DNA from: Marasmius tenuissimus
Taxonomy: Eukaryota; Basidiomycota; Agaricomycetes; Agaricales; Marasmiaceae
NCBI GenBank assembly: GCA_029532415.1
Contig: JAQOTA010000071.1
Span: 620,001 to 684,000, forward strand
DNA length: 64,000 bases
Direction: 5' to 3'
Under the pieces are notes generated by a model. That model made no database searches. It was not told where the DNA came from and was given only the letters and a program-made list of their open reading frames with translations. The first letter of the stretch is position 1; each line of letters starts with the position of its first letter. Shown one piece after another: positions 22,506-31,792 of the stretch. The translations under genes were made by a program, and so were the position numbers.

Positions 22506-23620
22506 TCTGCTGGAGAACGAGCTCTAAGGTTCGCCAGGCACCTTAGCTTGATGGACCGTGAGGGAGTGGGAAGGACAATCCCAGATTACATAACCAGCCT
22601 TTCCCTAACTTGAACCTGACGTTGAACTTGAAGTCAGCACTCAGTACTCAGTCCTGCTCAGTCTTCCCAATAACTGGTATCACAACATGAATCTACCCTT
22701 ACTAGTGTTTCTGCAGTTGTCCAGAACCATTGGACACGTGTGCTCTCTAATCGAAAACCTTCGAGACAAATGGTCCCTCGACCAAGAAGGATGATCTACC
22801 GCAAACAATCTTGCGTCTCTCCTTGTTTCTCTTTGCTGGCAACATCTCAATTGTTCGAATTGTCGATCGTTCGGAAGTATCATTGTCTCCCAACAACAAC
22901 CGCATCAAACTTGCAAGTAACGTGTACCTGGACTGATGAACCGTAGTAGACCGTAGTACGCGCGGGGATCTGCATGTCTCTAGCGGCCTGGCTCTCCAGA
23001 TTGCAGTAGACTCAATGCTAACAATCTCTCAGCAGGCTCTCAATCCCAAGTATAAGCTATTGGCTATTCAAGGAAGCCAGGCATGGCGAGCTCCACCTCG
23101 TTGAGAAAAAATTGGTTCCGAACGAACCCTTTTCCGACTCTCAAAGGCCCCCTGCAAGGGCATTACGCGCCGATATCGATATTCGATATCGTTGATCTGT
23201 TTGTATTATATGTGTTCAGCTACGCGGGGAGGCACGAGCATCTAGCGAATACCAGTCGACCATTGCTACGATGAGCCAAAGACGTCCAGCAAGTCGAAGT
23301 CACTGCAGGCTCCAGGTCATCTGCTGCTTTCAAGAACAGCACTTGAGCGCTCCATTTTGTCGCACTAGAAACGATGACATCTCAGGTCCGCGACCAAATG
23401 AAAGCTCCGCATTCTTAGCTTCAAACATCCCTATTTTTTGAACAAGGGTTCTACTGTAGAATTTTGAAACATGGGTCCCTGACTTGGGTCTTAGACTATA
23501 GAACGTCTACGATCTTGTATACTGTCCTTCCTGCAATCCATATAAAACCATCACACCGATTCGGAATCGATTCATTATCACATCCCATCTACCTCCCCAC
23601 CCCAGACTTTCACTCACAAC
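22506..23620. other. Divergent promoter region, RTC1 / C2HC-type unknown
   Basis: No gene recognised in about 1.1 kb. It contains a perfect 9-bp-arm inverted repeat (CGATATCGA-TAT-TCGATATCG) at 23171-23191 and, close to the plus-strand gene, a TATA box at 23541. Confidence 0.55.
23541..23547 (+). promoter_or_regulatory. TATA box of the C2HC-type gene
   Basis: Reads TATAAAA, 80 bp upstream of the ATG at 23621, with a pyrimidine-rich stretch between them, as in typical fungal promoters. Confidence 0.5.
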
Positions 23621-24395
23621 ATGAACACCAAGCTACCTGCCTGCAGAGAACTCCTCACTTTGTGTGATCGATACCCGAGGTGTGTCTTCCCGTAAATTGC
23701 CTCTCTTGTACGACCAGACTAATCTGCATTCCAGAGCTGTATCTTCATTGCGCTCAGATATCGACATACCCCCCATCACCCTCCCTCCGTCCCGAATCTA
23801 CGAAGGTTCGGTCGACAAGTTCGAAACGCGTATCACACGAATCAACCGAAAGCTCAACAAACCCTATCCCACCGTGCACGCCACCGGAGCCTCCCATTCT
23901 CGCAAACGCAAAGACACCATCGACCGAGAAGAAGTCCGCAAGGCGAAACTCGAAAGCGACCCTTGGAGTGATAAGACGCGCCTCACCCCCAAAAGCGTGT
24001 TTTGTCTTGGATGCAAGCGAGATATCAGACTCGATCGGCGAAACGACTACTATCCCGGTCTATGGTTGAAGCATCGGGGGTTGTGCCAGGGAATCGCTAG
24101 AATGAAGGCCAAAACACCGAGGGGGATGAGTCCGGCGGTGGTAGACTCCGATGATGCTGCTTCATTCAAGGTTCGTTTGTGTCTCCTTTTACGATCGGTC
24201 AAGAACCCTCAACTAATTCCGCCGTTGCAGGACTCGTCTGAGGAACCGGAAGAGCGGATCCCTCTCCGTCGCAAGTCGAAGGCTCACGTCTCCATAGATG
24301 ATGAGCAAGCGGCCCTTATTCTCATCGAGCTCATGTCGAGGGGGAGGACCTTCAGCAGCTCGGATTCGGATTCCTCGAGCTCCTATTATCCCTGA
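23621..24395 (+). CDS. Hypothetical protein with C2HC-like zinc-binding motif
   Basis: Three exons (23621-23679, 23735-24170, 24231-24395) join in frame to 219 aa. The middle contains a basic stretch (SHSRKRKDTIDREEVRKAKL). A motif VFCLGCKRDIRLDRR..GLWLKHRGLC follows, with Cys-x2-Cys and His-x3-Cys spacing suggestive of one zinc site. The C terminus is Ser/Asp-rich. Small proteins with this CLGC..WLKH..C pattern are multicopy in Agaricomycetes as I recall, without assigned function. The size, a basic region and one finger would fit a nucleic-acid binder, but that is inference. The start was chosen because a TATA box lies 80 bp upstream and the first intron restores the frame. Confidence 0.65.
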
Positions 24396-25027
24396 TACCC
24401 GTCACTCCACTAGCTTCTCCTATTTTCTATATTCCCAATCCCACTCAATCCCTTGTCTTATTATTTCACTCTTCCTCCTCGTCTTGTACAATACGCCTCG
24501 GTATACTGTTTGTAGCTTCTAGTACTTCTCCCAGATCGTCTTCGAATAAATGATACCCTCGTTCCCGAAACATCTATGGCCATTTACCACACGGTGGCGA
24601 ACATGTCAGCCAATCTCTCAGTCCCGAGGTCGAAGTGGGCTCTATCGACATCCTCGGCTCGTCGGTTTTCCCACCGACGTCCTATTTGGATTATGGGTTG
24701 GGTACAAGTACAGAAATGCGAATAGGTAACTTGACTGAAGTACGTAGTTCCGACCCTCAGCAGGAATAGGATGTTGGTATGATACATACATAAGCTTGAT
24801 GGTGGACTGGAAGACGTGTCTAGAATACAGCAGTGAAGATAGTAGTAGTAGTAATAATTGTAAGTGATAGTGACAGTATGAAAGTATGAAACGTAGAACG
24901 TTGAGACTGCAGATTATGTTAGAGAGTACGTGCGAGAAAGGACACCATTCCTGTTTATATGTGTGTTGTCCCAACCATGATGAAGTTATGGAGCATAAGC
25001 GACAGAGTAAAAGAACGCATCGAAAGT
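24396..25027. other. Convergent 3' region
   Basis: Shared downstream region of the C2HC-type gene and SPT2. No gene or repeat seen beyond pyrimidine-rich and AT-rich UTR-like sequence. Confidence 0.6.
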
Positions 25028-26569
25028 TCACCGTAAAAGTGATACTTCATAGCCACGTTCACGCTCCTTCTTGCGGCGTCTCTTCTCCTCTTCTCGTCGT
25101 TTCTCAGCTTCCTGGGCGAGAAGGTCTTCTCGTTTGGCTATACGAGCACTTGCGGAAGACACGGTGTCAGCGAAAGAGGGTACGAGGCGAGAGAGCTAAA
25201 CAAGTACCTCGTCTTCTCCTCGCGCTCCAGGTCACTAGCACCAGCCTCCATATCTTCATCGTCGCTGAAGATATCATCATGAACATAGTCGCTCCTCCGT
25301 TTCCCCATGATCTCCCAGATCATGTTGCTGACGTTCGCGTCGTCCAGCTCTTCCGAGTACTCACGTCGTTTGTGGCGTGAGGATGACGGTGGAGAAGCAC
25401 GGCGTTTAGCAGGATAGCGTTCAGGTGTCGGAGAACGAGGTCGCTTCTTCTTAAATGACGGAACGCTAGATGGCCGAGCAGAAGACGAGGCAGAAAGTTT
25501 AGAGGCCGGAGTTTTGGACATCGACGGTCTCTCCCTATCAGCGGAACCCGACCGAGATGTAGCCTTCGACACGCTGGAGCTGAGCGATGACCTGGCCGGC
25601 AAAGGCTTGGCAGGAGGCGTGGTCCGTTTGATGCCGGACTGCTTCAGAGAGGCAGCTGGTAAGGAGAAGAATGAGCTTTTGGGCGACCTCAAGGAAGAAA
25701 AAAAATCCTGGTGGCCACTCACAGGGTGCCGGCGAAGAGGACAACGGTGTATTTGCCCTCGGTGTGGTTCCGGTCGACGCAGCATGGGACTTCAATTTCT
25801 CCTTCCTAGCGTCCCCAAACCAGTCGGTGAACTCCTTGGCTTCCTCTCCGTCAAGTGTCTTGAGTTCCTTCGCCTTAGCCCTATCCTGAAGAATCTCGTC
25901 AATCGTTCGAGTGTCCCTCTTGTTGGTATTGAGTTTCGTGAGTGTATTGGGCATCGCAGCTAGACGCTCCCTGACCGACCTGCCGGAGGAGCTGGAGCCC
26001 GCGTCGGTCGGATTGGATGTCGTGTCCACAGCACCTCCACGTAGCTTTCCACCTGGCTTGTGGTAGTTCCTAGATATCGTGGATCGACTCGAGGTCCCCA
26101 TAGCCCTCTTAAGCGCAACTTGTAATTTCCTCTCCCGAAGTTCCTCCCGAGTTAGTGCGAGGCCCGCCGGAGCATCGTCTTCGTCATCCGAGAACCGTTT
26201 TTTGCGACTTGGCCCATCCCTTGACTGAGAGCTGGAGGCCGACGAGGTACCACCGTTCATCTTGCTGGCCTTCTTGGGTCCATACAGCAGATTATTTTTC
26301 TGCTCCTCTGCTCTCCGCTGACGCGCAGCTTCCCTCGCCTTCTCTTCCTCTTCCCGTTTCCGCTGCCTCTCCTTCTCCTTTTTCTCATCCTCGAAATGCT
26401 TCAACAATAGTTTCTGGTCGAGCTCCTTCTGCCTCTTCTCCTGTTCCTGTGCTCTCTTCTTCTGCTCCTGTTCCTTCCGCTGACGTTCTAGAAGGGCCTT
26501 CTGAACGGATGCCTGTTGGTCGTGCGTCTGAGAGCGGCTGAGTGCCATCAGCGACGAGAAACTCGACAT
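25028..26569 (-). CDS. SPT2: SPT2 chromatin protein
   Basis: Spt2 is a histone H3-H4 chaperone that travels with RNA polymerase II. Exons 26569-25723, 25655-25208 and 25148-25028 join to 471 aa. The N terminus is a long Lys/Arg/Glu/Gln coiled coil (about residues 25-95), followed by a Ser-rich, charged middle. The diagnostic C-terminal SPT2 domain is present: NVSNMIWEIMGKRRSDYVHD, then IFSDDEDMEAGASDLEREE and SARIAKREDLLAQEAEKRRE. In the family this part binds H3-H4. The first methionine after the putative 5' UTR (MSSFSSLMALS) was chosen; an in-frame upstream ATG at 26608 is possible. A TATA box lies about 100 bp upstream. Confidence 0.9.
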
Positions 26570-26667
26570 TTTCGACGACGTAGAGCACAATGAGTGGCAA
26601 ACGGGCACAAAAGAGAGACAATAGAGGGATTGAGATGGTCAAGGTTCGAGTCAAACGAGTGCCAACT

Positions 26668-26674
26668 CTTTATA
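26668..26674 (-). promoter_or_regulatory. TATA box of SPT2
   Basis: Minus strand TATAAAG, about 100 bp upstream of the SPT2 ATG. It lies immediately downstream (in the direction of transcription) of the hairpin cluster at 26686-26755. Confidence 0.4.
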
Positions 26675-26685
26675 CCGCCGGTCGT

Positions 26686-26755
26686 GGCACAGTCTAGTGG
26701 CTGTGCCCCTGATGACAAGGGGAGAGCTCTCCGGCCCCGGTTTCCCATCCGGGCC
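26686..26755. other. Four contiguous GC-rich hairpins upstream of SPT2
   Basis: Back-to-back inverted repeats: GGCACAG..CTGTGCC (26686-26707), CCCCT..AGGGG (26706-26722), GGAGAGCTCTCC (26721-26732) and GGCC(C)CGG..CCGGGCC (26733-26755). They touch or overlap by one or two bases. On the plus strand there are A-box-like (TGGCACAGTC) and weak B-box-like (GGTTTCCCATCC) sequences, but no tRNA cloverleaf. It may be a folded RNA, a Pol III relic or a promoter element. Confidence 0.4.
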
Positions 26756-26923
26756 ATCGCTCAAAGTACTCTCCAGTAATTATACCGTCCGCAGTCCATA
26801 AAGCGGAAACTTCTCAGTCCTTCGAACAAAGTCAGGATGTCGTAGGGAGTTTTGTGTAGTCTACAACATCCATATTACTATTTTCTACATCTCATCTCGA
26901 CAGCCCCAATCATTTTACCCACA

Positions 26924-28806
26924 CTATAACCGCACTCGTCTTGGTAACAACGAGGCTGCCACCAAAGCCAGTGCTGCGATGCTGATCAACACGTAGTAGA
27001 CGAGGTACCCTCCAAGGTAGCCCTTCTTTATCGACAGCGAAAAGAGCGAATTGGCCGCTGCAGGGCCGATTGCTCGACATATACTCACAGACAGTTGAGC
27101 AATGCCGTTCGTCGCACCTATCGACGCTCGATTTGGCGAAGCAGCCTGGATGTATATGAATATCGCGCCTGCAAGTCAGGAAAAAGGTATTCAGTATGCC
27201 GGCGCGTCAAAGTCAGTCCAGAAGGAAGCCATACCATAAGAAAAGCTCAACAAGATCGAAATGACAATTTGAATCCCCACAACAACCCAAACGGCGGGAG
27301 TGGGTCCCCCGTTAGCCAACACAAGGTAGCGGAGGACAGGGAAAGTCAAGAATATGGGAATAGTAGAAGCTATTCCGATCGTGAAAGTCGTCTTTGATCC
27401 CAATCTATCATGAATCCTGGCAAAGAAGAATATCTGCACAATTCCATTCAACAACCCGAATATCGATAATATATTTCCGATCGTCGAGGGAGGGAGGCCT
27501 AGCCCACCAAGGTTCGTGGGGGTAGAGAAGTAAAGTGGTTGAATCGCACGGAAGGCTATGTCCACGAGGGAGAGACAAGCATAGTTGCCCGCAGAGATGG
27601 CAACAGCCGGGGTGAAAAGTTTGCGAAGAGGAACAGGTTTTTCGTTGTCAGGCGTAGCGGTCGTAACGTCATTAGTCTCTTCTTGCGGTCCAGCGACGTT
27701 CTGGAGTGTCAGGTTGGGCTTGCTCTTCCGGAAGTTGAAAAGTCGAGACACCGAGAGCGGTGTTGGGACTGTTTCCTTCAAGAACAAGAACGTCACAACC
27801 CAAGCCAGAGCGGAGAAGGCAGCCGGTACAGCGCAAGGAAGGAAGTAGGGGTATTTTTTCATGAACTCTGAGTGTCCAAATACATCAGGGAACTGATCAG
27901 CAGGTCTTGATAGAGCACCGCCAATCATGGGTCCAAGGACACCACCGGTAGACCAAGCGATTGGCATGAACGCATAAGCCTTGTGAGGATAGGACATTCA
28001 AAACGTCAACAGGACTCGTGATAGAGGACGCCACATACCCGCGATATATTGGTCGAATCAGTGATCTCTGCCACTATACTGAGCAAGACGTCAGTCGTCG
28101 ATGCGAACGAAAGCGAGTAGCTCTAACCTCTTGATCACTCCTATGTTTCCGTCTTCATGACAAGTTCCGATTAGCACAGCGAGTGGAAGCGGAAACGACG
28201 GAAGGTGGAGTATTACTCACTCAGAGCGCCGTTTAAAGCTCGACTGTGGTGTAAGTCAGTCTAACCGTCATACTAGTGCTGAATTGGGATGGGAAACACA
28301 CCTCAATACAAGGCCCCAGAAAGTCTTCGACAAGCCGAAGCAGAACATTGATACCGATAGTCCAAACAACCCGGTCAGGATGACGGGCTTACGACCCACT
28401 CGATCTGATATACGAGCCCAATGTAGAACCGTCACGGCTTGAGTGAGAAAGAACAGGGATTGCTATCGTGCGGTTCAATGAGTCATTGTAGAGGAAGCGA
28501 CCGCTAACGACTTGACGTACCAAAAGCCCAACATAATATCCCACCTGTGTTTCGTCGCCGTGAGTTATCCCAATATCACGTATTAACTAGAACAGCACAG
28601 CAGGTGTTGAGTTGAGTATGTTATCGATACGAACGAGCCCGATGAGCATACCTGAGGGGTGAACGGATAAATGACTTGGGATGTGAGAGGCTCAGCCAGC
28701 TGGAGGAACAGGAGAATCGAGAACTGAACCAGGGGATAGGAGTGCGCTTCAATTTGGACTGCTGTTGTTGCAGCAGAGGCGTTTCCTCGTCGGCCTGGGG
28801 GGACAT
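26924..28806 (-). CDS. MFS transporter, ZIFL/DHA1-like, with a frame break in exon 1
   Basis: Multi-exon major facilitator of the group annotated in basidiomycetes as general substrate transporters, related to plant zinc-induced-facilitator-like proteins. The start is ATG 28806-28804, giving an N terminus with an acidic dileucine signal (ADEETPLL). Downstream exons keep family landmarks: FSILLFLQLAEPLTSQVIYP (TM1), LHWARISDRVGRKPVILTG (motif A), AYAFMPIAWSTGGVLGPMIG and YPYFLPCAVPA. The final exon ends at TAG 26926-26924. Between TPIPW and QFSILL the frame shifts by one base (about 28727-28733, TGGTTCAG); the TM1 frame has no ATG of its own after an upstream stop. Either one C is missing from the sequence or this allele is inactivated. 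Everything after TM1 splices in frame. Confidence 0.75.
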
Positions 28807-30250
28807 GATGTCGTCACGGAAAAAAGGAAACAGAGAAAGTGAAGAGGGAAGAGAATTAGAGGCATGTCGGCCGGACCGGTTTATAAAAGAAATTTGAGAA
28901 GAATTCTGGAATGACTAAGCGCCGGATGACTCAATCGGATACCAAAGCCGTCCAAAAGCCGCACAAATTTTGCCTGCGGCTACAACGGGCGTCCGTCGGC
29001 AACAGTCGGCAGTTGAACCACTCTCTGAGTTTGCTGCAACAGGCGAGCTCTGTTGGCGAGGCTTGTAGAAGTCCTATGTCCAGAAGACTGGCCGTCGAAG
29101 CGTTTCTTGACCGACAAATTGAGTTCTGTCTGTCTCTGGAGGGACCTGAACCCTGAGAAAAGACCAACTTTGCCTCAGAAGGTGTAATCTTCCATCAGAC
29201 GACCCAGGGATGCTTCATTTCGCTTCCAGAAAGACAAGTCAGTCCCTGTCCTCAGTTGAGATGTGTATCCCCCGCTGTCCCACCCTGGCAATTTAGTCAA
29301 TCGCAGTCTACATATAACTTCAAGACGGCGAGGTCCTTACCGTTTACCAACCGCTTCTCTCTCTTCCCTGCTTCTCAATGTTCGAAGAAGTCCGATAGAG
29401 GTAAACAAACTCAGGGCCTGAAAAGTCCTGAAAAGGGTTCATGTGCATTCGTCGAGTGCTTCGAGCTCTGACCGACTCTTGTTCTTTACCTCGATTTCCC
29501 ATGTAACAGGGGAAGACAACGCATATGTCGATCCCATGGTCGTATTGTATCATGGGGATACAGCAAGAAGCTGACTAGACCTGACTCCTTCATAGCACCA
29601 CTCGTAACGAGCCAACGTCTCGAGTAAATGCCGGGTACTAGGCAGAAGGAAAGGAGAGCATATGGAAGGCGGCCGTACGACCATTGACGGAAATCTTGAG
29701 CCCCATACATCGATGACGATTCGCCTCCGGTCCGCCTAAGGAACTAGCAGAGATAAGCCAGTACATTGTACAAGCATGAGCTTTTCCACCATTGTCCTTG
29801 AGGAGTGTCGATGAATGCGCACGGGCAGCAGCGACAAGCTATCATGAAAGGGTGGTGGGGGAATGGAAGCCAAACGTTGAGGTCAGAGCTTCTAGGAGTG
29901 CTTGTGCACGCATGCGCGACTCGACGCGTCATCAAACCATCGCGTGACTGGTACCCGTTCTTCAACCGCGTCGGACCGGAAGTTCAAGTAGCGCACAAAC
30001 GTTAAGCGTGTGTTAAACGGTAAACCAGGTTGGGTATGGATATGATTAGAAGTATTGAAGTAGTAATACAATCCGAACGATATAGGTAGCCGAAAGTGGG
30101 ACGATAAGGATACAATGTGTGCGTATATGTGATGTGCTCCGCGTATGTGGTATGAGTATGTCAAGAAAGAACAAATTACTAACCTAAGAAAAAGAAAGAA
30201 AGAAATAACGAACGACTAGTGTAGTCCTTTCAGGAAAAGGGATCCGAAAC
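28807..30250. other. Intergenic, about 1.4 kb
   Basis: Promoter side of the MFS gene and 3' side of the next gene. Open frames here are short and I recognise none. Confidence 0.55.
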
Positions 30251-31792
30251 TTAGATTTCGTCGAAATCATCCAGGTCCTTCAGCCTAGGGCTGTCAGGAA
30301 CGCCGCCAACCCACTCCGTCTCTGATTGGCTCGAATCAACATCCATCTTGACCCCAGAGGCGCGTGCGAGCTCCGCCTCCAAGCTGGAAGGGCTGCTAAC
30401 ATCAAGCACAGAGTCGGAATCGTGATCGACGTCCATCGGAACATCTCCGTGTTCCCTCCTCATCAACAATCCTCTCCCCGACATATCTTCATCATCATCC
30501 CAATAATCCATCACAAATCTTCCCGTCTTTCCTGCACTGCCCAACGTAAGGATGTCATCGTCATCCTCGTCATCGAACCCGGAATCCTCTGCAGACTCGC
30601 CAAAGAGAACACCCCACCTCCAAACGCCCACAACTAGCGACCTGACCCTCAAGCCTTCCCTCCTACAGCCCAAACAGTGCTTCTGTTCGCTGCCGCGAAG
30701 GTAGGAGGAGATACTACCGCTCCCGCTCCCGTTCCATCTCTCACAAACACCCCGACTACGTGTCCCAACAACTTGTTGCTTCCGAAAATAATTCCAGCTC
30801 TTCTCCCTGCCCCTCATGCACCCCGCCTTTTCCCGCTCCTTCTTGTCAACATCCAGGCAATCCTGGAAGGTGAGGCCCATATCTGCCATAGCAGGGTTGA
30901 GAGGGGAAGAGAAACGTGGCGCATGCTTGCCACCCACATGAGTCCGTTGCGAGTTGAATCGCGTGACGAGCTCGTGTTTGCGTTTGAACGCGGCAGCGGC
31001 GTCGAGCTGATGCTGGCACTCGGGAGCGGGTGTGAGTTCGACGATGGTCAGACTGAGAGATGGTGGTGTCGTGGGTGGCGTCGGTAACGGGGTAACTCTC
31101 GTGTTCTTCTGCTTCTCTGGGACACAGATCGAGATTTGCGGTCCGAATCGTTTGGACTCGCCGAGAGCTGGGGTCGAGGGTGGGGATGAGAGGGAGATGG
31201 ATGAGGGCATGACCGAGGTCGTCCAAGAGTTGGATGACGGCGGCGTTGTTGCAGGACTCCAGTCCAGAGTGGTCGGAAGAGGCACATTTATGACGGGTTG
31301 TTGCTGTTGCACCTGCAACCGCTGCTTCCTCTCCGACCCTATTGCCTTCGGAACGGGTCTCGCGACCGGTTGGGTCGTGCGCAGTACTGCATCCTGTGAC
31401 GCTCCGCCAGCACTGCCGCCGACGCTGCGACGTGTAAAGCCCGACGTCGGGTGATGCTGTGTGTGGGGATGCGAAGGCTGTGTTGCAAAGTTGTGGTGGT
31501 GTTTAGGAGAGGAGGTACTCGGTTGGACAATTTGCCAGAGGTCGGGCGGAGAGGCGTGAACCCAAGGCATTCCGGTGCTTCGAGAATTGCGTGCACCAAC
31601 GGGTTTTTTGGATCGTCCACGTATCACACGGGAGGTCGTTGAAGTTTTCGCGTCGAAGATAGGTATAAGTGAGGGTTTGGGTTCAGTGTCCGAAGGTCCC
31701 GCGTCGTCCTTGAACGCGTCAATCGGTAACGTGGCCAAGGGGTTGGTACTTGTGCCGGCTGAAGGTCGCACGACCATTAAAATAGAGACCAT
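30251..31792 (-). CDS. Hypothetical, largely disordered protein
   Basis: Single-exon frame of 513 codons from ATG 31792-31790 (an alternative Met lies at 31777). The sequence is Ser/Thr/Pro-rich with basic patches (RVIRGRSKKP, RKQRLQVQQQQ). It has a His-rich stretch (SPKHHHNFATQPSHPHTQHH) and a strongly acidic C-terminal third (DSGFDDEDDDDILTL, YWDDDEDMSGR, DVPMDVDHDSDS). A short ordered-looking segment near residue 310-360 contains FQDCLDVDKKEREKAG and KSWNYFRKQQ. A Cys pair (CLGCRREGLR) follows but no complete finger. Composition resembles a nuclear regulatory protein, which is inference only. I do not recognise a family. The long frame without introns, free of stops, supports it being real. 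Confidence 0.6.
   Translation of the reverse strand: MVSILMVVRPSAGTSTNPLATLPIDAFKDDAGPSDTEPKPSLIPIFDAKTSTTSRVIRGRSKKPVGARNSRSTGMPWVHASPPDLWQIVQPSTSSPKHHHNFATQPSHPHTQHHPTSGFTRRSVGGSAGGASQDAVLRTTQPVARPVPKAIGSERKQRLQVQQQQPVINVPLPTTLDWSPATTPPSSNSWTTSVMPSSISLSSPPSTPALGESKRFGPQISICVPEKQKNTRVTPLPTPPTTPPSLSLTIVELTPAPECQHQLDAAAAFKRKHELVTRFNSQRTHVGGKHAPRFSSPLNPAMADMGLTFQDCLDVDKKEREKAGCMRGREKSWNYFRKQQVVGTRSRGVCERWNGSGSGSISSYLRGSEQKHCLGCRREGLRVRSLVVGVWRWGVLFGESAEDSGFDDEDDDDILTLGSAGKTGRFVMDYWDDDEDMSGRGLLMRREHGDVPMDVDHDSDSVLDVSSPSSLEAELARASGVKMDVDSSQSETEWVGGVPDSPRLKDLDDFDEI

Noticed and set aside
26678..26760. Possible tRNA gene on the plus strand
   Set aside because: A-box-like and weak B-box-like sequences exist, but the anticodon loop lacks T33, the T loop has eight bases and no acceptor stem pairs.
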